Source of the DNA: Eubacterium sp.
Lineage (GTDB): Bacteria; Bacillota; Clostridia; Peptostreptococcales; Anaerovoracaceae
Direction: 5' to 3'
Assembly: GCA_017419895.1 (NCBI GenBank)
Contig: JAFOKI010000269.1
Span: forward strand, 1-5,761
Length of the DNA: 5,761 nucleotides
Shown here: piece by piece, positions 1 to 5,761 of the stretch
How the letters are laid out: each line of letters opens with the position of its first letter
How positions within the stretch are numbered: position 1 is the stretch's first letter
Position numbers and translations under genes: made by a program
Notes under the pieces: generated by a model
Seen by the model: only the letters and a program-made list of their open reading frames with translations
What the model was told of the DNA's origin: nothing
Databases searched by the model: none

Positions 1-210
1 GAAACACTGTACTTTATGATCGGCGACCAGAGCTTCGCGGCAAGGCTTTTCCCAGCCCAGGAACCGGTTAAAATCTGGAACAGAGCGGGCAGAACAGTTA
101 GCGCGGCAGGAATGGATGACTATCCTGTCGATACATCCAGGATCATCTATCCGGGCCAGGACAGAAGGTACGGAAGCGCCGGAGGAACAATTGTAAGACA
201 GAAAGCGTAA
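1..210 (+). CDS. C-terminal end of an unrecognised protein (5' truncated by window edge)
   Basis: An open frame runs from the first base of the window to a TAA at 208-210, giving 69 C-terminal residues. There is no ribosome binding site before the internal ATG at 16, and the frame is open upstream of it, so this is more likely the tail of a longer gene than a 64-residue protein. The visible part mixes hydrophobic and polar residues, begins with ETLYFMIGDQ, has several Gly/Pro/Arg turns and ends in a basic stretch (IVRQKA). I see no membrane segment, no cysteine and no motif I can name. It lies on the same strand as the kinase/phosphatase unit, about 70 bases upstream, with no terminator hairpin in between, so it could belong to the same locus. 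Function unknown. Confidence 0.6.
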   Translation, partial: ETLYFMIGDQSFAARLFPAQEPVKIWNRAGRTVSAAGMDDYPVDTSRIIYPGQDRRYGSAGGTIVRQKA

Positions 211-216
211 GTAAAC

Positions 217-257
217 TTATGGACTTTATAACTCACGTTGCGATAATATATCCATAA
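217..257 (+). promoter_or_regulatory. candidate sigma-70-type promoter with flanking inverted repeat
   Basis: The only gap ahead of the three-gene unit contains a -10-like GATAAT (242-247, five of six consensus bases). Sixteen bases upstream is a poor -35-like TGGACT (220-225, four of six). A 7-bp inverted repeat, TTATGGA (217-223) and TCCATAA (251-257), brackets these elements and could be an operator. Both signals are weak: a 7-bp repeat in a gap this small can arise by chance, and the -35 match is poor. The unit could instead be transcribed from further upstream. Confidence 0.3.
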
Positions 258-283
258 CAGGGCTATCACTCGGGGTGGATCAG

Positions 284-1621
284 ATGACATCGACAAAGAA
301 AGAAAAACTTGAAATACGCAAAGGGCAGCTCGGTTCACGCTTTGTCATAAACGATATAGCGATGAACGAGGAGCTGGATCTCAGCAGGATCGCTGACGCG
401 TATTACAGCATGGGATTCAGCAGGATGAGGATCAGGCAGTGGAAGAAAACTGTCTTCAGCCTCGCCATGGATGAATGGAAGCGCGTAAATGGGAGCGGAA
501 ACGCGGAAAAGGCTCCCGACCGCCCCGGCGTGTTCTATGAACTCGCGAAGCTTTACGCGGATGTCAGCGCTAAGGGCAGTGACGTGGATCCGGGCTGGTA
601 TCTAAAACTCCCGAAGCAGAATGACACATACTGTGCGGTCGGGTTCATTCTCAGACAGACCCCGGAGACCGTGGATAAATGGATCGAGAAGAACACCCAG
701 AAGCCCAGACTCTATGATAAATCCGACAGCGACCTCGCATGGGTGCTCCTTCTCAGGGCAAACAGCGCAAAGTCTGAAGAATTAAGCAGAGATCTCAGAA
801 GATGTTTTGAAGACTGCCGAGATGACTGGGAAGAAGAGCATGGGGGCGAGACATTCAATAGTCTCGACTATTTCACACAGCTTACGATGGCGCTGGAACA
901 GCTTCATGAAGAGATGGTCGCGCGTCTCAGATCGAGTTACGGGAAGTACAGCAGACAAGCAGAGGGCAGGAGCATACTCCTCGGCACCATTGACGTCAGG
1001 TCACGAAGCGAGACATTCGTTTACAGCCGGGAGGGCATTGAACACTTTGTTAAAGATAACATAGGCGCGTTCAGAGGTGCCTATCAGAAACCGAAAGACA
1101 TTCTGCTCAGCCGCGCGGAGAAACTCATGGCAGCGAATGACCGTACCGGTTATGACGGTTACCTTGCGGGAAAAGGAATCAGAGAGTTTCTGATGGCTTT
1201 TACGGGGAAAGGAACGATCGAGTATCTGCTAGGGAACCGTCCTCAGGATATACCGAGGAACAAGAGCAGTTTTATAAGGCTCGGTTTGAGTCTCGGGATG
1301 ACACTCGAGCCTCTTAATGAGCTGCTCGTGACGGCGGGATTTGACAGGGTCGGAATAATCGATGACCAGTCAAGGATGACCAATTCCCGCGCTCAGTTCC
1401 TTCTGATACGCATGCTCTCCGACTGGGAGAAGGAAAATCCTGAACAGAGAGCATGGCGCCTTGCGGGGGGCCGCCTTGAACACCCTGAAGCTGAGCGCAA
1501 AGCGCTTTCGCAGATGCTTGGAGAAGGCAGGAATTCAGGTCTGATGGGCGATATGAAAGCGATATACGAGAAAGTATCTAATGGCGAGCCTTTTCCGTAC
1601 AGCTGGAGAAACGAGGTATGA
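284..1621 (+). CDS. unrecognised ~445-residue protein with HTH-like C-terminal segment, first gene of the phosphatase/kinase unit
   Basis: I do not recognise this family. The product is soluble-looking, highly charged and mostly helical, with no signal peptide or membrane segment. The N-terminal ~50 residues are basic (KKEKLEIRKGQ, then a RMRIRQWKK stretch around residue 48). Residues about 327-355 (FIRLGLSLGMTLEPLNELLVTAGF, split as FIRLGLSLGM and TLEPLNELLVTAGF) have the spacing of an XRE-like helix-turn-helix, with the 'aLgls-lee-neLL-AGf' pattern found in Bacillota regulators, followed by an Asp-rich turn (IIDDQSR). This is pattern resemblance, not a profile hit. The start chosen is ATG 284, preceded by GGGGTGG (272-278) at 5 bases. 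An in-frame GTG at 275 (448 residues) lacks a purine-rich site upstream. The TGA stop at 1619-1621 lies one base before the phosphatase ATG, which implies co-translation. It may be a regulator, adaptor or phosphorylation target of the downstream pair; that role is inference. Confidence 0.88.
   Translation: MTSTKKEKLEIRKGQLGSRFVINDIAMNEELDLSRIADAYYSMGFSRMRIRQWKKTVFSLAMDEWKRVNGSGNAEKAPDRPGVFYELAKLYADVSAKGSDVDPGWYLKLPKQNDTYCAVGFILRQTPETVDKWIEKNTQKPRLYDKSDSDLAWVLLLRANSAKSEELSRDLRRCFEDCRDDWEEEHGGETFNSLDYFTQLTMALEQLHEEMVARLRSSYGKYSRQAEGRSILLGTIDVRSRSETFVYSREGIEHFVKDNIGAFRGAYQKPKDILLSRAEKLMAANDRTGYDGYLAGKGIREFLMAFTGKGTIEYLLGNRPQDIPRNKSSFIRLGLSLGMTLEPLNELLVTAGFDRVGIIDDQSRMTNSRAQFLLIRMLSDWEKENPEQRAWRLAGGRLEHPEAERKALSQMLGEGRNSGLMGDMKAIYEKVSNGEPFPYSWRNEV
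1613..1616 (+). promoter_or_regulatory. ribosome binding site that fixes the phosphatase start
   Basis: GAGG sits six bases before ATG 1623, inside the last codons of the upstream gene. This spacing favours ATG 1623 over the further-upstream in-frame ATG at 1581, which would overlap the preceding gene by 41 bases. Confidence 0.7.
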
Positions 1622-1622
1622 T

Positions 1623-2450
1623 ATGACAGGCCGTGATATTTTGATATACGCAGCAACAGCGACAGGTCCGGTCAAATATGTGAACGAAGACTATTACTGT
1701 GTGAATGGCAGCGTTCAAGGCGCGCCGGAGGTTTACCGGACCTTGATGATTCCGGGTGAAGGAAGACCGATGGGACTTGCCGCAGTGGCGGACGGAGTCT
1801 CGTCTTCCGGTACCGGTGCGCTCGCTTCGGAAGCTGCGTGCGCGCTTATCGATGTTGCTTATAACGGTGGATATTTTGACTCTCCGGAGCCTTTTGACTG
1901 GGCCATGCTTTGTCATGAACTCATGAGCTGTATCGTGAGGGACGCAAGCTTCTCGGGTGACAAACAGACCACAGTATCGCTCGCGTGCTTCGATGAGAAC
2001 ACTTTGTTCTGTTACAACATAGGTGACAGCCCGATACTTCTGTTCAGAAAGAACGGATCTGTCAAGAGCGCATACACAGAGCATAACGCAGCCGGCGAGA
2101 AGCGCGCATATAACGCGAGCCTCACAGGCCTCGACAGGGTGCTGCCATGGAAACGCAGGCAGGTGACAGACCATGACGAATACGTCCTGACGAGATGCCT
2201 GAGGACTAACGCTGCGGGTAACGCAGATCTGGGCTCGTCGAGCATCCTGAGCTGGGAAGAGGGAGACATTCTTCTGATAGCTTCCGACGGTGTAACAAAG
2301 AAACTCACGACAGAAGAAATGACAAAGCTTCTCGAAGACGGATCTCCGGCTGAAGCGCTGGTAAGATCCGCGTGCGACAAAGGCGGTACAGACAATATGA
2401 CGGCCGTCGTCCTGATCAACGGGGGAGGTGAAGGCAGTGGTCATAATTAA
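1623..2450 (+). CDS. PP2C-family (PPM) serine/threonine protein phosphatase
   Basis: Predicted cytoplasmic metal-dependent phosphatase of 275 residues, a usual length for bacterial stand-alone PP2C enzymes (PrpC/Stp type), which remove phosphate from Ser/Thr residues using two or three Mn/Mg ions. The family motifs appear in order: KYVNED (18-23, with Lys where RxxNED has Arg), VADGV (55-59, normally ADGMGG), TTVSLACF (116-123), IGDSPILLF (133-141), IASDGV (219-224) and TDNMT (256-260). The metal-ligand aspartates D23, D57, D222 and D257 are all present, so the enzyme should be active. After DG the usual glycine-rich loop is replaced by a serine-rich one (VSSSGTGALAS). A flap-like insert lies around residues 145-205. 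No membrane segment or extra domain. The start is ATG 1623, one base after the previous stop, and the 3' end overlaps the kinase gene by 14 bases. It most likely opposes the adjacent kinase. Confidence 0.95.
   Translation: MTGRDILIYAATATGPVKYVNEDYYCVNGSVQGAPEVYRTLMIPGEGRPMGLAAVADGVSSSGTGALASEAACALIDVAYNGGYFDSPEPFDWAMLCHELMSCIVRDASFSGDKQTTVSLACFDENTLFCYNIGDSPILLFRKNGSVKSAYTEHNAAGEKRAYNASLTGLDRVLPWKRRQVTDHDEYVLTRCLRTNAAGNADLGSSSILSWEEGDILLIASDGVTKKLTTEEMTKLLEDGSPAEALVRSACDKGGTDNMTAVVLINGGGEGSGHN
2424..2431 (+). promoter_or_regulatory. ribosome binding site deciding the kinase start
   Basis: GGAGGTGA lies at 2424-2431 and leaves five bases to the GTG at 2437. The alternative upstream GTG at 2428 is inside this site and would have essentially no spacing, so the kinase probably starts at 2437. 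The site lies inside the last codons of the phosphatase gene, which encode a Gly-rich end (NGGGEGSGHN). Confidence 0.7.
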
Positions 2451-4578
2451 TTTTGAGCTGACGGGCGGCATGCCTTCGGGCGAACCCGTGATACTTGAGA
2501 CCGCGGCAAAAAAGTACGCTGCCTTAAAGAATTTTGAATACGCGGGACTGATCGACGAAGGCCGTCAGGCAAAAATATACAGGGTGAAGAGCGGTGGAGA
2601 GGAATACGCTCTCCGTCTCGAGTCGCTCAGGGAACGCATAAGCATAAACTCTGGTATCCCGAGAATGCCCGGAAGCGGGAGAACACCCGTTGATATGGAT
2701 GCGTACGGACTCGTGCGCGATTCGGTCATCAAACGCGATTTCTATCTTGCGGACAGGCTTGCGAAAGATGAGTCGTTCAGGAACTGCAGATCGATAGTGA
2801 ATGTCAGGGAAATCGGATGCATCGATCTGAAATACATGGATGAGAACGGTATTGGCGATATCGTCAGCATCGTGTTCACTCTTATGGATCTTTATGTTCC
2901 AATCAGGATGGACAGGGCATCGGTGATCGCCGATCCGGAGTTCAGAAGTGAAAAACACGTGCTGAGGATCGGTGTGGACATCTGCGACGCGCTTGAGCTC
3001 CTACATACCGCGGGAAGTCTGACAGCACGCGGAAAAACCGAAAAAGAAGGGATCGCTCATTCCGACATCAAGACTCAGAATGTTATGTACGATCCGAAAT
3101 CCGGACATTATGTACTTGTCGATCTCGGCACGCTCAGACCGAGATCCGGGAAAAAGACCATGACGCGTTTTATCGCTTCGTACGGATATCTCGATCCCGC
3201 GGCGGTGGTGGACGGCGATCCCAACCATCTTCAGAGGACTCTTGAGAATGACCTTTACAGTCTTACAGCTGTGCTGTATACGCTCGTGAATACGGTGGAA
3301 GGCTGCACCGAGGAGGAATGTCTCCCTGAACCGGACAGGTTCAACAGTTACTGCGAACTGGTCTATAAAGGTGAGATCTATCCTCCCAGGACAGATATCA
3401 AGGGAAGAAAGACGCTTTCGGATGACATCAGGGGATTCCTCGTCAATCAGCTTTCGTACAGAATGAAAAGGCGCCGCTGCCACACAGCGTATGATTACAA
3501 AGTCGCTCTGCAGAGGCTTCAGCTCGATCATGGTTATTTTGATGACCTTGCTGCTGAGGTTGTGGAGGACAAAGCACTCGCGGCGGACATTCAGAAAGCG
3601 CTGAAAGCAAGGGCTGACGTGGAGGCGCGCCTGAAAGAACAGGCTGCTGAAGTGGAAAAGCATTCGAAAGATCAGGCTGTAGGCAGCAAAGACATAACTG
3701 AAAGACCCGCATATCACACAGCCGGTACCGGTGATGAGCACAGTGGTACCGGAAACGACGATAAGAAGAGAGATGGAAGAGATATAAGTCATTCATGGGA
3801 AGGACTTATCAATGTACCCGAAAGGCGCAGTGAACGCCTGAAATACAAGGCGCTTCCTGTTCCCGCGGATATACTCCTTACTTTAGTCGCCTGTGTGGCT
3901 GCTTTCTTATCGGCCGCTTTTGCGGCATACATACCTGAACATGGCGTGCTCGGAGGGGGAATACTGACGTATCTCTTTTCAGCTGCCGTGCTGTTTGCCG
4001 GATGGTTCCTGGTGGAAGGGCTGTGCTCTAAAACTAAAGGATTTCCTTTACCTGTACAGTTATTCTATATAGGTGCGGAGACTGTGATATGGAACGAATA
4101 TGTTGTAAGGCTGCTCAAACTGATATGGAGCATTAAAGACGGGCTTGGTTTCAACGGCGGTTCAACAGGTTCAGCGCTGGAAAGCGGCCTGATAATGATC
4201 CTTGGCGGGGCTATGCTCCTGATAACAGCATTAATCATGGTCGCGATACCAATCGTGATCGTCCTGCTTGCGTTTCCCGCGGAACTTACGGACATGCATG
4301 GTCCGTTTCCAAAGAAACTGGCTTATCCGATGCCTGTGATAGCGGTGGTCTGCGCGATCATCATGTATTTCAACGGTTATGATAATTATTCCACGCTGAT
4401 ACTTATAGGTTGTTCGATCGCCGTAATGATCGTGACAGTGCTGACTGTTAGAAAGATCGAAGCGAAAGATGAGAAAATCATGAGAGATCAAATGATAAAG
4501 GATGAAGAAAAACGTAAGCGCGACAGAGAGTTCAAAGAACACCTTGAAGCCATAATGAGAGAAGCCAGGGAAAAGTAG
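2437..4578 (+). CDS. membrane-anchored Hanks-type Ser/Thr kinase-like protein with atypical N-lobe
   Basis: A 713-residue protein with a kinase-fold domain at about residues 33-366. The catalytic loop reads HSDIKTQN (H208, D210, K212, N215), the metal-binding motif is DLG (D229), the activation segment ends SYGYLDPA (248-255, in place of APE), and the alpha-F aspartate is D272 in NDLYSL. The N-lobe is unusual. The glycine loop is DEGRQAKIY (40-48), keeping only the middle glycine. The beta-3 'AxK' is ALR, with Arg60 for the invariant lysine. The likely alpha-C position is Asp101 (KRDFYLADRL). After the kinase come a charged coiled-coil-like stretch (~375-415), a polar linker (~415-470) with a short heptad echo (AGTGDEH/SGTGNDD), and about six hydrophobic segments: ~479-500, 507-527, 540-563 (least certain), 585-613, 629-646 and 652-671. 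A 42-residue highly charged helical tail ends the protein. Extramembrane loops are short, so there is no PASTA-like outer sensor. Membrane anchoring with a cytoplasmic kinase is likely. The start is GTG 2437. Confidence 0.92.
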   Translation: MVIINFELTGGMPSGEPVILETAAKKYAALKNFEYAGLIDEGRQAKIYRVKSGGEEYALRLESLRERISINSGIPRMPGSGRTPVDMDAYGLVRDSVIKRDFYLADRLAKDESFRNCRSIVNVREIGCIDLKYMDENGIGDIVSIVFTLMDLYVPIRMDRASVIADPEFRSEKHVLRIGVDICDALELLHTAGSLTARGKTEKEGIAHSDIKTQNVMYDPKSGHYVLVDLGTLRPRSGKKTMTRFIASYGYLDPAAVVDGDPNHLQRTLENDLYSLTAVLYTLVNTVEGCTEEECLPEPDRFNSYCELVYKGEIYPPRTDIKGRKTLSDDIRGFLVNQLSYRMKRRRCHTAYDYKVALQRLQLDHGYFDDLAAEVVEDKALAADIQKALKARADVEARLKEQAAEVEKHSKDQAVGSKDITERPAYHTAGTGDEHSGTGNDDKKRDGRDISHSWEGLINVPERRSERLKYKALPVPADILLTLVACVAAFLSAAFAAYIPEHGVLGGGILTYLFSAAVLFAGWFLVEGLCSKTKGFPLPVQLFYIGAETVIWNEYVVRLLKLIWSIKDGLGFNGGSTGSALESGLIMILGGAMLLITALIMVAIPIVIVLLAFPAELTDMHGPFPKKLAYPMPVIAVVCAIIMYFNGYDNYSTLILIGCSIAVMIVTVLTVRKIEAKDEKIMRDQMIKDEEKRKRDREFKEHLEAIMREAREK

Positions 4579-4644
4579 ATCAGGCCGGTCAGGTTTTGTT
4601 GGAACGGTAATACATAAAGCATAAAACACATGATAAATGTGAGC
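4579..4644. other. short spacer between kinase stop and terminator
   Basis: This AT-leaning stretch follows the TAG stop of the kinase gene. I see no gene, RNA or repeat in it; it is simply the 3' untranslated part of the three-gene transcript. Confidence 0.5.
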
Positions 4645-4680
4645 GCGGCTTCGGAGAACAGACTCCGGAGCCGCTTTTTT
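4645..4680 (+). terminator. intrinsic (Rho-independent) terminator of the HTH-like/phosphatase/kinase unit
   Basis: A 12-bp GC-rich stem has left arm GCGGCTTCGGAG (4645-4656) and right arm CTCCGGAGCCGC (4663-4674). All pairs are Watson-Crick except one G-U. The loop is the 6-base AACAGA, followed directly by six T's (4675-4680). This is a strong terminator for + strand transcription, 66 bases after the kinase stop. It marks the end of the unit and suggests the SprT-like gene downstream has its own promoter or depends on read-through. Confidence 0.93.
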
Positions 4681-4787
4681 CGTGTGGAGAGCAGATCAGG
4701 CTCAATGTGCCGGTTTTCCGGTGGAGGCATGAAGGTCCGGATTGGTTTAATGGATACAGAAGGTAAGTTATCAGTGTCAATAAGGAT

Positions 4788-4794
4788 AAGGAGG
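4788..4794 (+). promoter_or_regulatory. ribosome binding site of the SprT-like gene
   Basis: A perfect AAGGAGG is placed six bases before ATG 4801. It decides the start: the same frame is open far upstream, with ATGs at 4705, 4729 and 4750 and a GTG at 4798, but none of these has a well-spaced site. Confidence 0.85.
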
Positions 4795-4800
4795 CACGTG

Positions 4801-5761
4801 ATGAAATATGCGGGATACATCAAGAATAACAGAACGTCGATGATCAGATTTAGGGTACGTCCGTTCGAGATAGTTGGCGTGGGACTGAATGCAGGGACTT
4901 TGTTGAATAAGCAGAATTCGCGCAAGGAAGCGACAAGAGACCTGCTTAGACAGACTAAAAGGAAAATGAGAACCAGAAAAGAAACGCCTGAGCAGAGAAG
5001 GCTCGACGGACTCTATCCTCAGGCGCTGAGCGAACTCGCGGACATAGGTATCGTACCGGAACCGATAGAGGGGTTCTACGTCAATTACAGAGCGAAATCG
5101 TTCCTCGGACGCGCGACTAGATACGCGGACGGAGTGCGCGTTGTAGAAATCGTGGATCTCATGCTGTATGACTTTGTGCCCGACCGCGTCGTTAAAACGG
5201 TGATCGTCCACGAAATCCTGCACTGTGTGAAGGGGACCCGCGGTCATACAGGCAAATGGCTTATGCTCGCGGGGATTGTAAACCAGAAGCTCGGATACAA
5301 TATCACGCGCCGCGCTGATGAAGAGTCGATGCGTTATTTCAACAAAGCCGCCGCGGTGAAAGACGCGGGAAAAGCCTCTGGGGCCTATGGTTCGAGGAAT
5401 GGTAAGAGACCTGAGGCAGGTCCGGTGACAGGTCCCGTACCTATCGGAAGGATCACTCCTGTGAAGAAGATCGTAGTGATTCCCCGTGTCCGTACGCAGC
5501 CCGGAGCCGGTCAGCCACCCGTGCCGGGGAGCAGCGTGCAGGGCGGTATTATCCCGGCTTCCGGTTTCCTGCCCGCGCCGGTTGATAGGTCTAGAAAGGG
5601 ATCCATGCCCAAGGCAAACGCGCCTATAGTGAGAAATGATCCTGCGCCGGGACCTCGCAGAAGAACGGCAATACTCCCCGCTCCGCCGACAGTCGCGGAT
5701 AGGCCAGTGCGTATCCCCGCGATGTTCAGTGCGCCGGTTCCGGAAGAAAGAGCAGCGCTTC
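4801..5761 (+). CDS. SprT-like zinc metallopeptidase domain protein with Pro/Arg-rich tail (3' truncated by window edge)
   Basis: The frame is open from ATG 4801 to the window end (320 complete codons, no stop). A basic N-terminus (~1-68) has a KRKMRTRKE patch. A SprT-like core spans residues ~71-175: LYPQALSELADIGI, then VNYRAKSFLGRA, then the zinc site HEILH (His137, Glu138, His141) and GHTGKW with His149 as the likely third ligand, then LGYNITRR. The order and the 8-residue step from the second to the third histidine fit the Bacillota SprT-like pattern, relatives of Spartan/SprT proteases; substrate unknown. The only cysteine in the 320 residues is C142, so the C-terminal zinc ribbon of many SprT proteins is not seen. 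Instead, residues ~180-320 form a low-complexity, probably disordered tail rich in Pro, Arg, Gly and Val (repeated PAP/PVP, RRR). No signal peptide or membrane segment. It follows the terminator, so it probably belongs to a different transcript from the kinase. Confidence 0.85.
   Translation, partial: MKYAGYIKNNRTSMIRFRVRPFEIVGVGLNAGTLLNKQNSRKEATRDLLRQTKRKMRTRKETPEQRRLDGLYPQALSELADIGIVPEPIEGFYVNYRAKSFLGRATRYADGVRVVEIVDLMLYDFVPDRVVKTVIVHEILHCVKGTRGHTGKWLMLAGIVNQKLGYNITRRADEESMRYFNKAAAVKDAGKASGAYGSRNGKRPEAGPVTGPVPIGRITPVKKIVVIPRVRTQPGAGQPPVPGSSVQGGIIPASGFLPAPVDRSRKGSMPKANAPIVRNDPAPGPRRRTAILPAPPTVADRPVRIPAMFSAPVPEERAAL

Noticed and set aside
1578..2471. Long open frame on the - strand (297 codons) opposite the phosphatase gene.
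   Set aside because: It lies entirely over a gene with clear PP2C motifs; its translation is rich in Arg, Cys, His and Ser without any recognisable domain, as expected of an antisense shadow in this base composition.
2560..2580. WNK-like relocation of the catalytic lysine to the glycine loop (K46).
   Set aside because: In WNK kinases the lysine replaces the third glycine of GxGxxG; here that position is Ala45 and K46 is the next residue, where lysine is common in ordinary kinases. Kept only as a caveat in the Arg60 finding.
3721..3762. Two copies of GGTACCGG 21 bases apart in the kinase linker (3724-3731 and 3745-3752), a possible tandem repeat.
   Set aside because: Only about half of the 21 positions match; at most it is a decayed two-copy heptad in a disordered linker, not a mobile or regulatory repeat.
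3001..3792. Open frame on the - strand (263 codons) opposite the kinase gene.
   Set aside because: Antisense to conserved kinase motifs, no ribosome binding site seen and no recognisable protein features.
4742..4760. TTTAAT / GATACA-like -10 elements ahead of the SprT-like gene.
   Set aside because: No acceptable -35 element is found at 15-19 bases upstream; a promoter is expected after the terminator but cannot be placed from sequence alone.
4618..4800. The frame of the SprT-like gene is open upstream from the TAA at 4615-4617, through the terminator, with ATGs at 4630, 4705, 4729 and 4750.
   Set aside because: None of these starts has a well-placed ribosome binding site (the GGAGG at 4723-4727 is only one base from ATG 4729), translation would have to cross the terminator hairpin, and ATG 4801 has a perfect AAGGAGG at six bases. 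An open run of ~60 codons can occur by chance.
4777..5247. Open frame on the - strand (156 codons) opposite the SprT-like gene.
   Set aside because: It overlaps the well-supported metallopeptidase core in antisense and has no motif of its own.

Overview
This 5,761-base window has the look of a Bacillota (clostridial) genome. The grounds are strong AAGGAGG/GGAGG-type ribosome binding sites, tightly packed same-strand genes, frequent AGA/AGG arginine and ATA isoleucine codons at roughly balanced GC, and a SprT-like metallopeptidase whose core resembles those of Bacillota. This assignment is inference from style; no taxonomic marker gene is present. Every supported gene lies on the + strand.

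Layout: (1) bases 1-210 hold the last 69 codons of a gene that starts before the window and that I do not recognise. (2) A short gap (211-283) carries a weak candidate promoter flanked by a 7-bp inverted repeat. (3) Bases 284-4578 form a compact three-gene unit: an unrecognised soluble protein of about 445 residues with a helix-turn-helix-like segment near its C-terminus; a PP2C-family serine/threonine phosphatase with its metal-binding aspartates intact; and a 713-residue membrane protein with an N-terminal Hanks-type kinase domain and a multi-span C-terminal membrane domain. The first two genes are separated by one base and the last two overlap by 14 bases, so they are probably co-transcribed and translationally coupled. 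(4) A clear intrinsic terminator (stem 4645-4674, six T's) closes the unit. (5) From 4801 a new gene with an ideal ribosome binding site encodes a SprT-like zinc metallopeptidase domain followed by a long proline/arginine-rich tail; it is still open at the window edge.

How the genes may work together: a kinase and a PP2C phosphatase side by side usually form a reversible phosphorylation switch, and the first gene of the unit is the natural candidate for a target or partner. The most notable detail is that the phosphatase looks fully active, while the kinase has a non-canonical N-lobe: arginine replaces the invariant beta-3 lysine, the glycine loop is degraded, and the HRD motif reads HSD. The catalytic-loop Asp/Lys/Asn and the DxG aspartate are kept. 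It may be an atypical kinase or a pseudokinase-like membrane sensor. The terminator and separate ribosome binding site suggest the SprT-like gene is a separate unit, and its link to the phosphorylation module is only by proximity.
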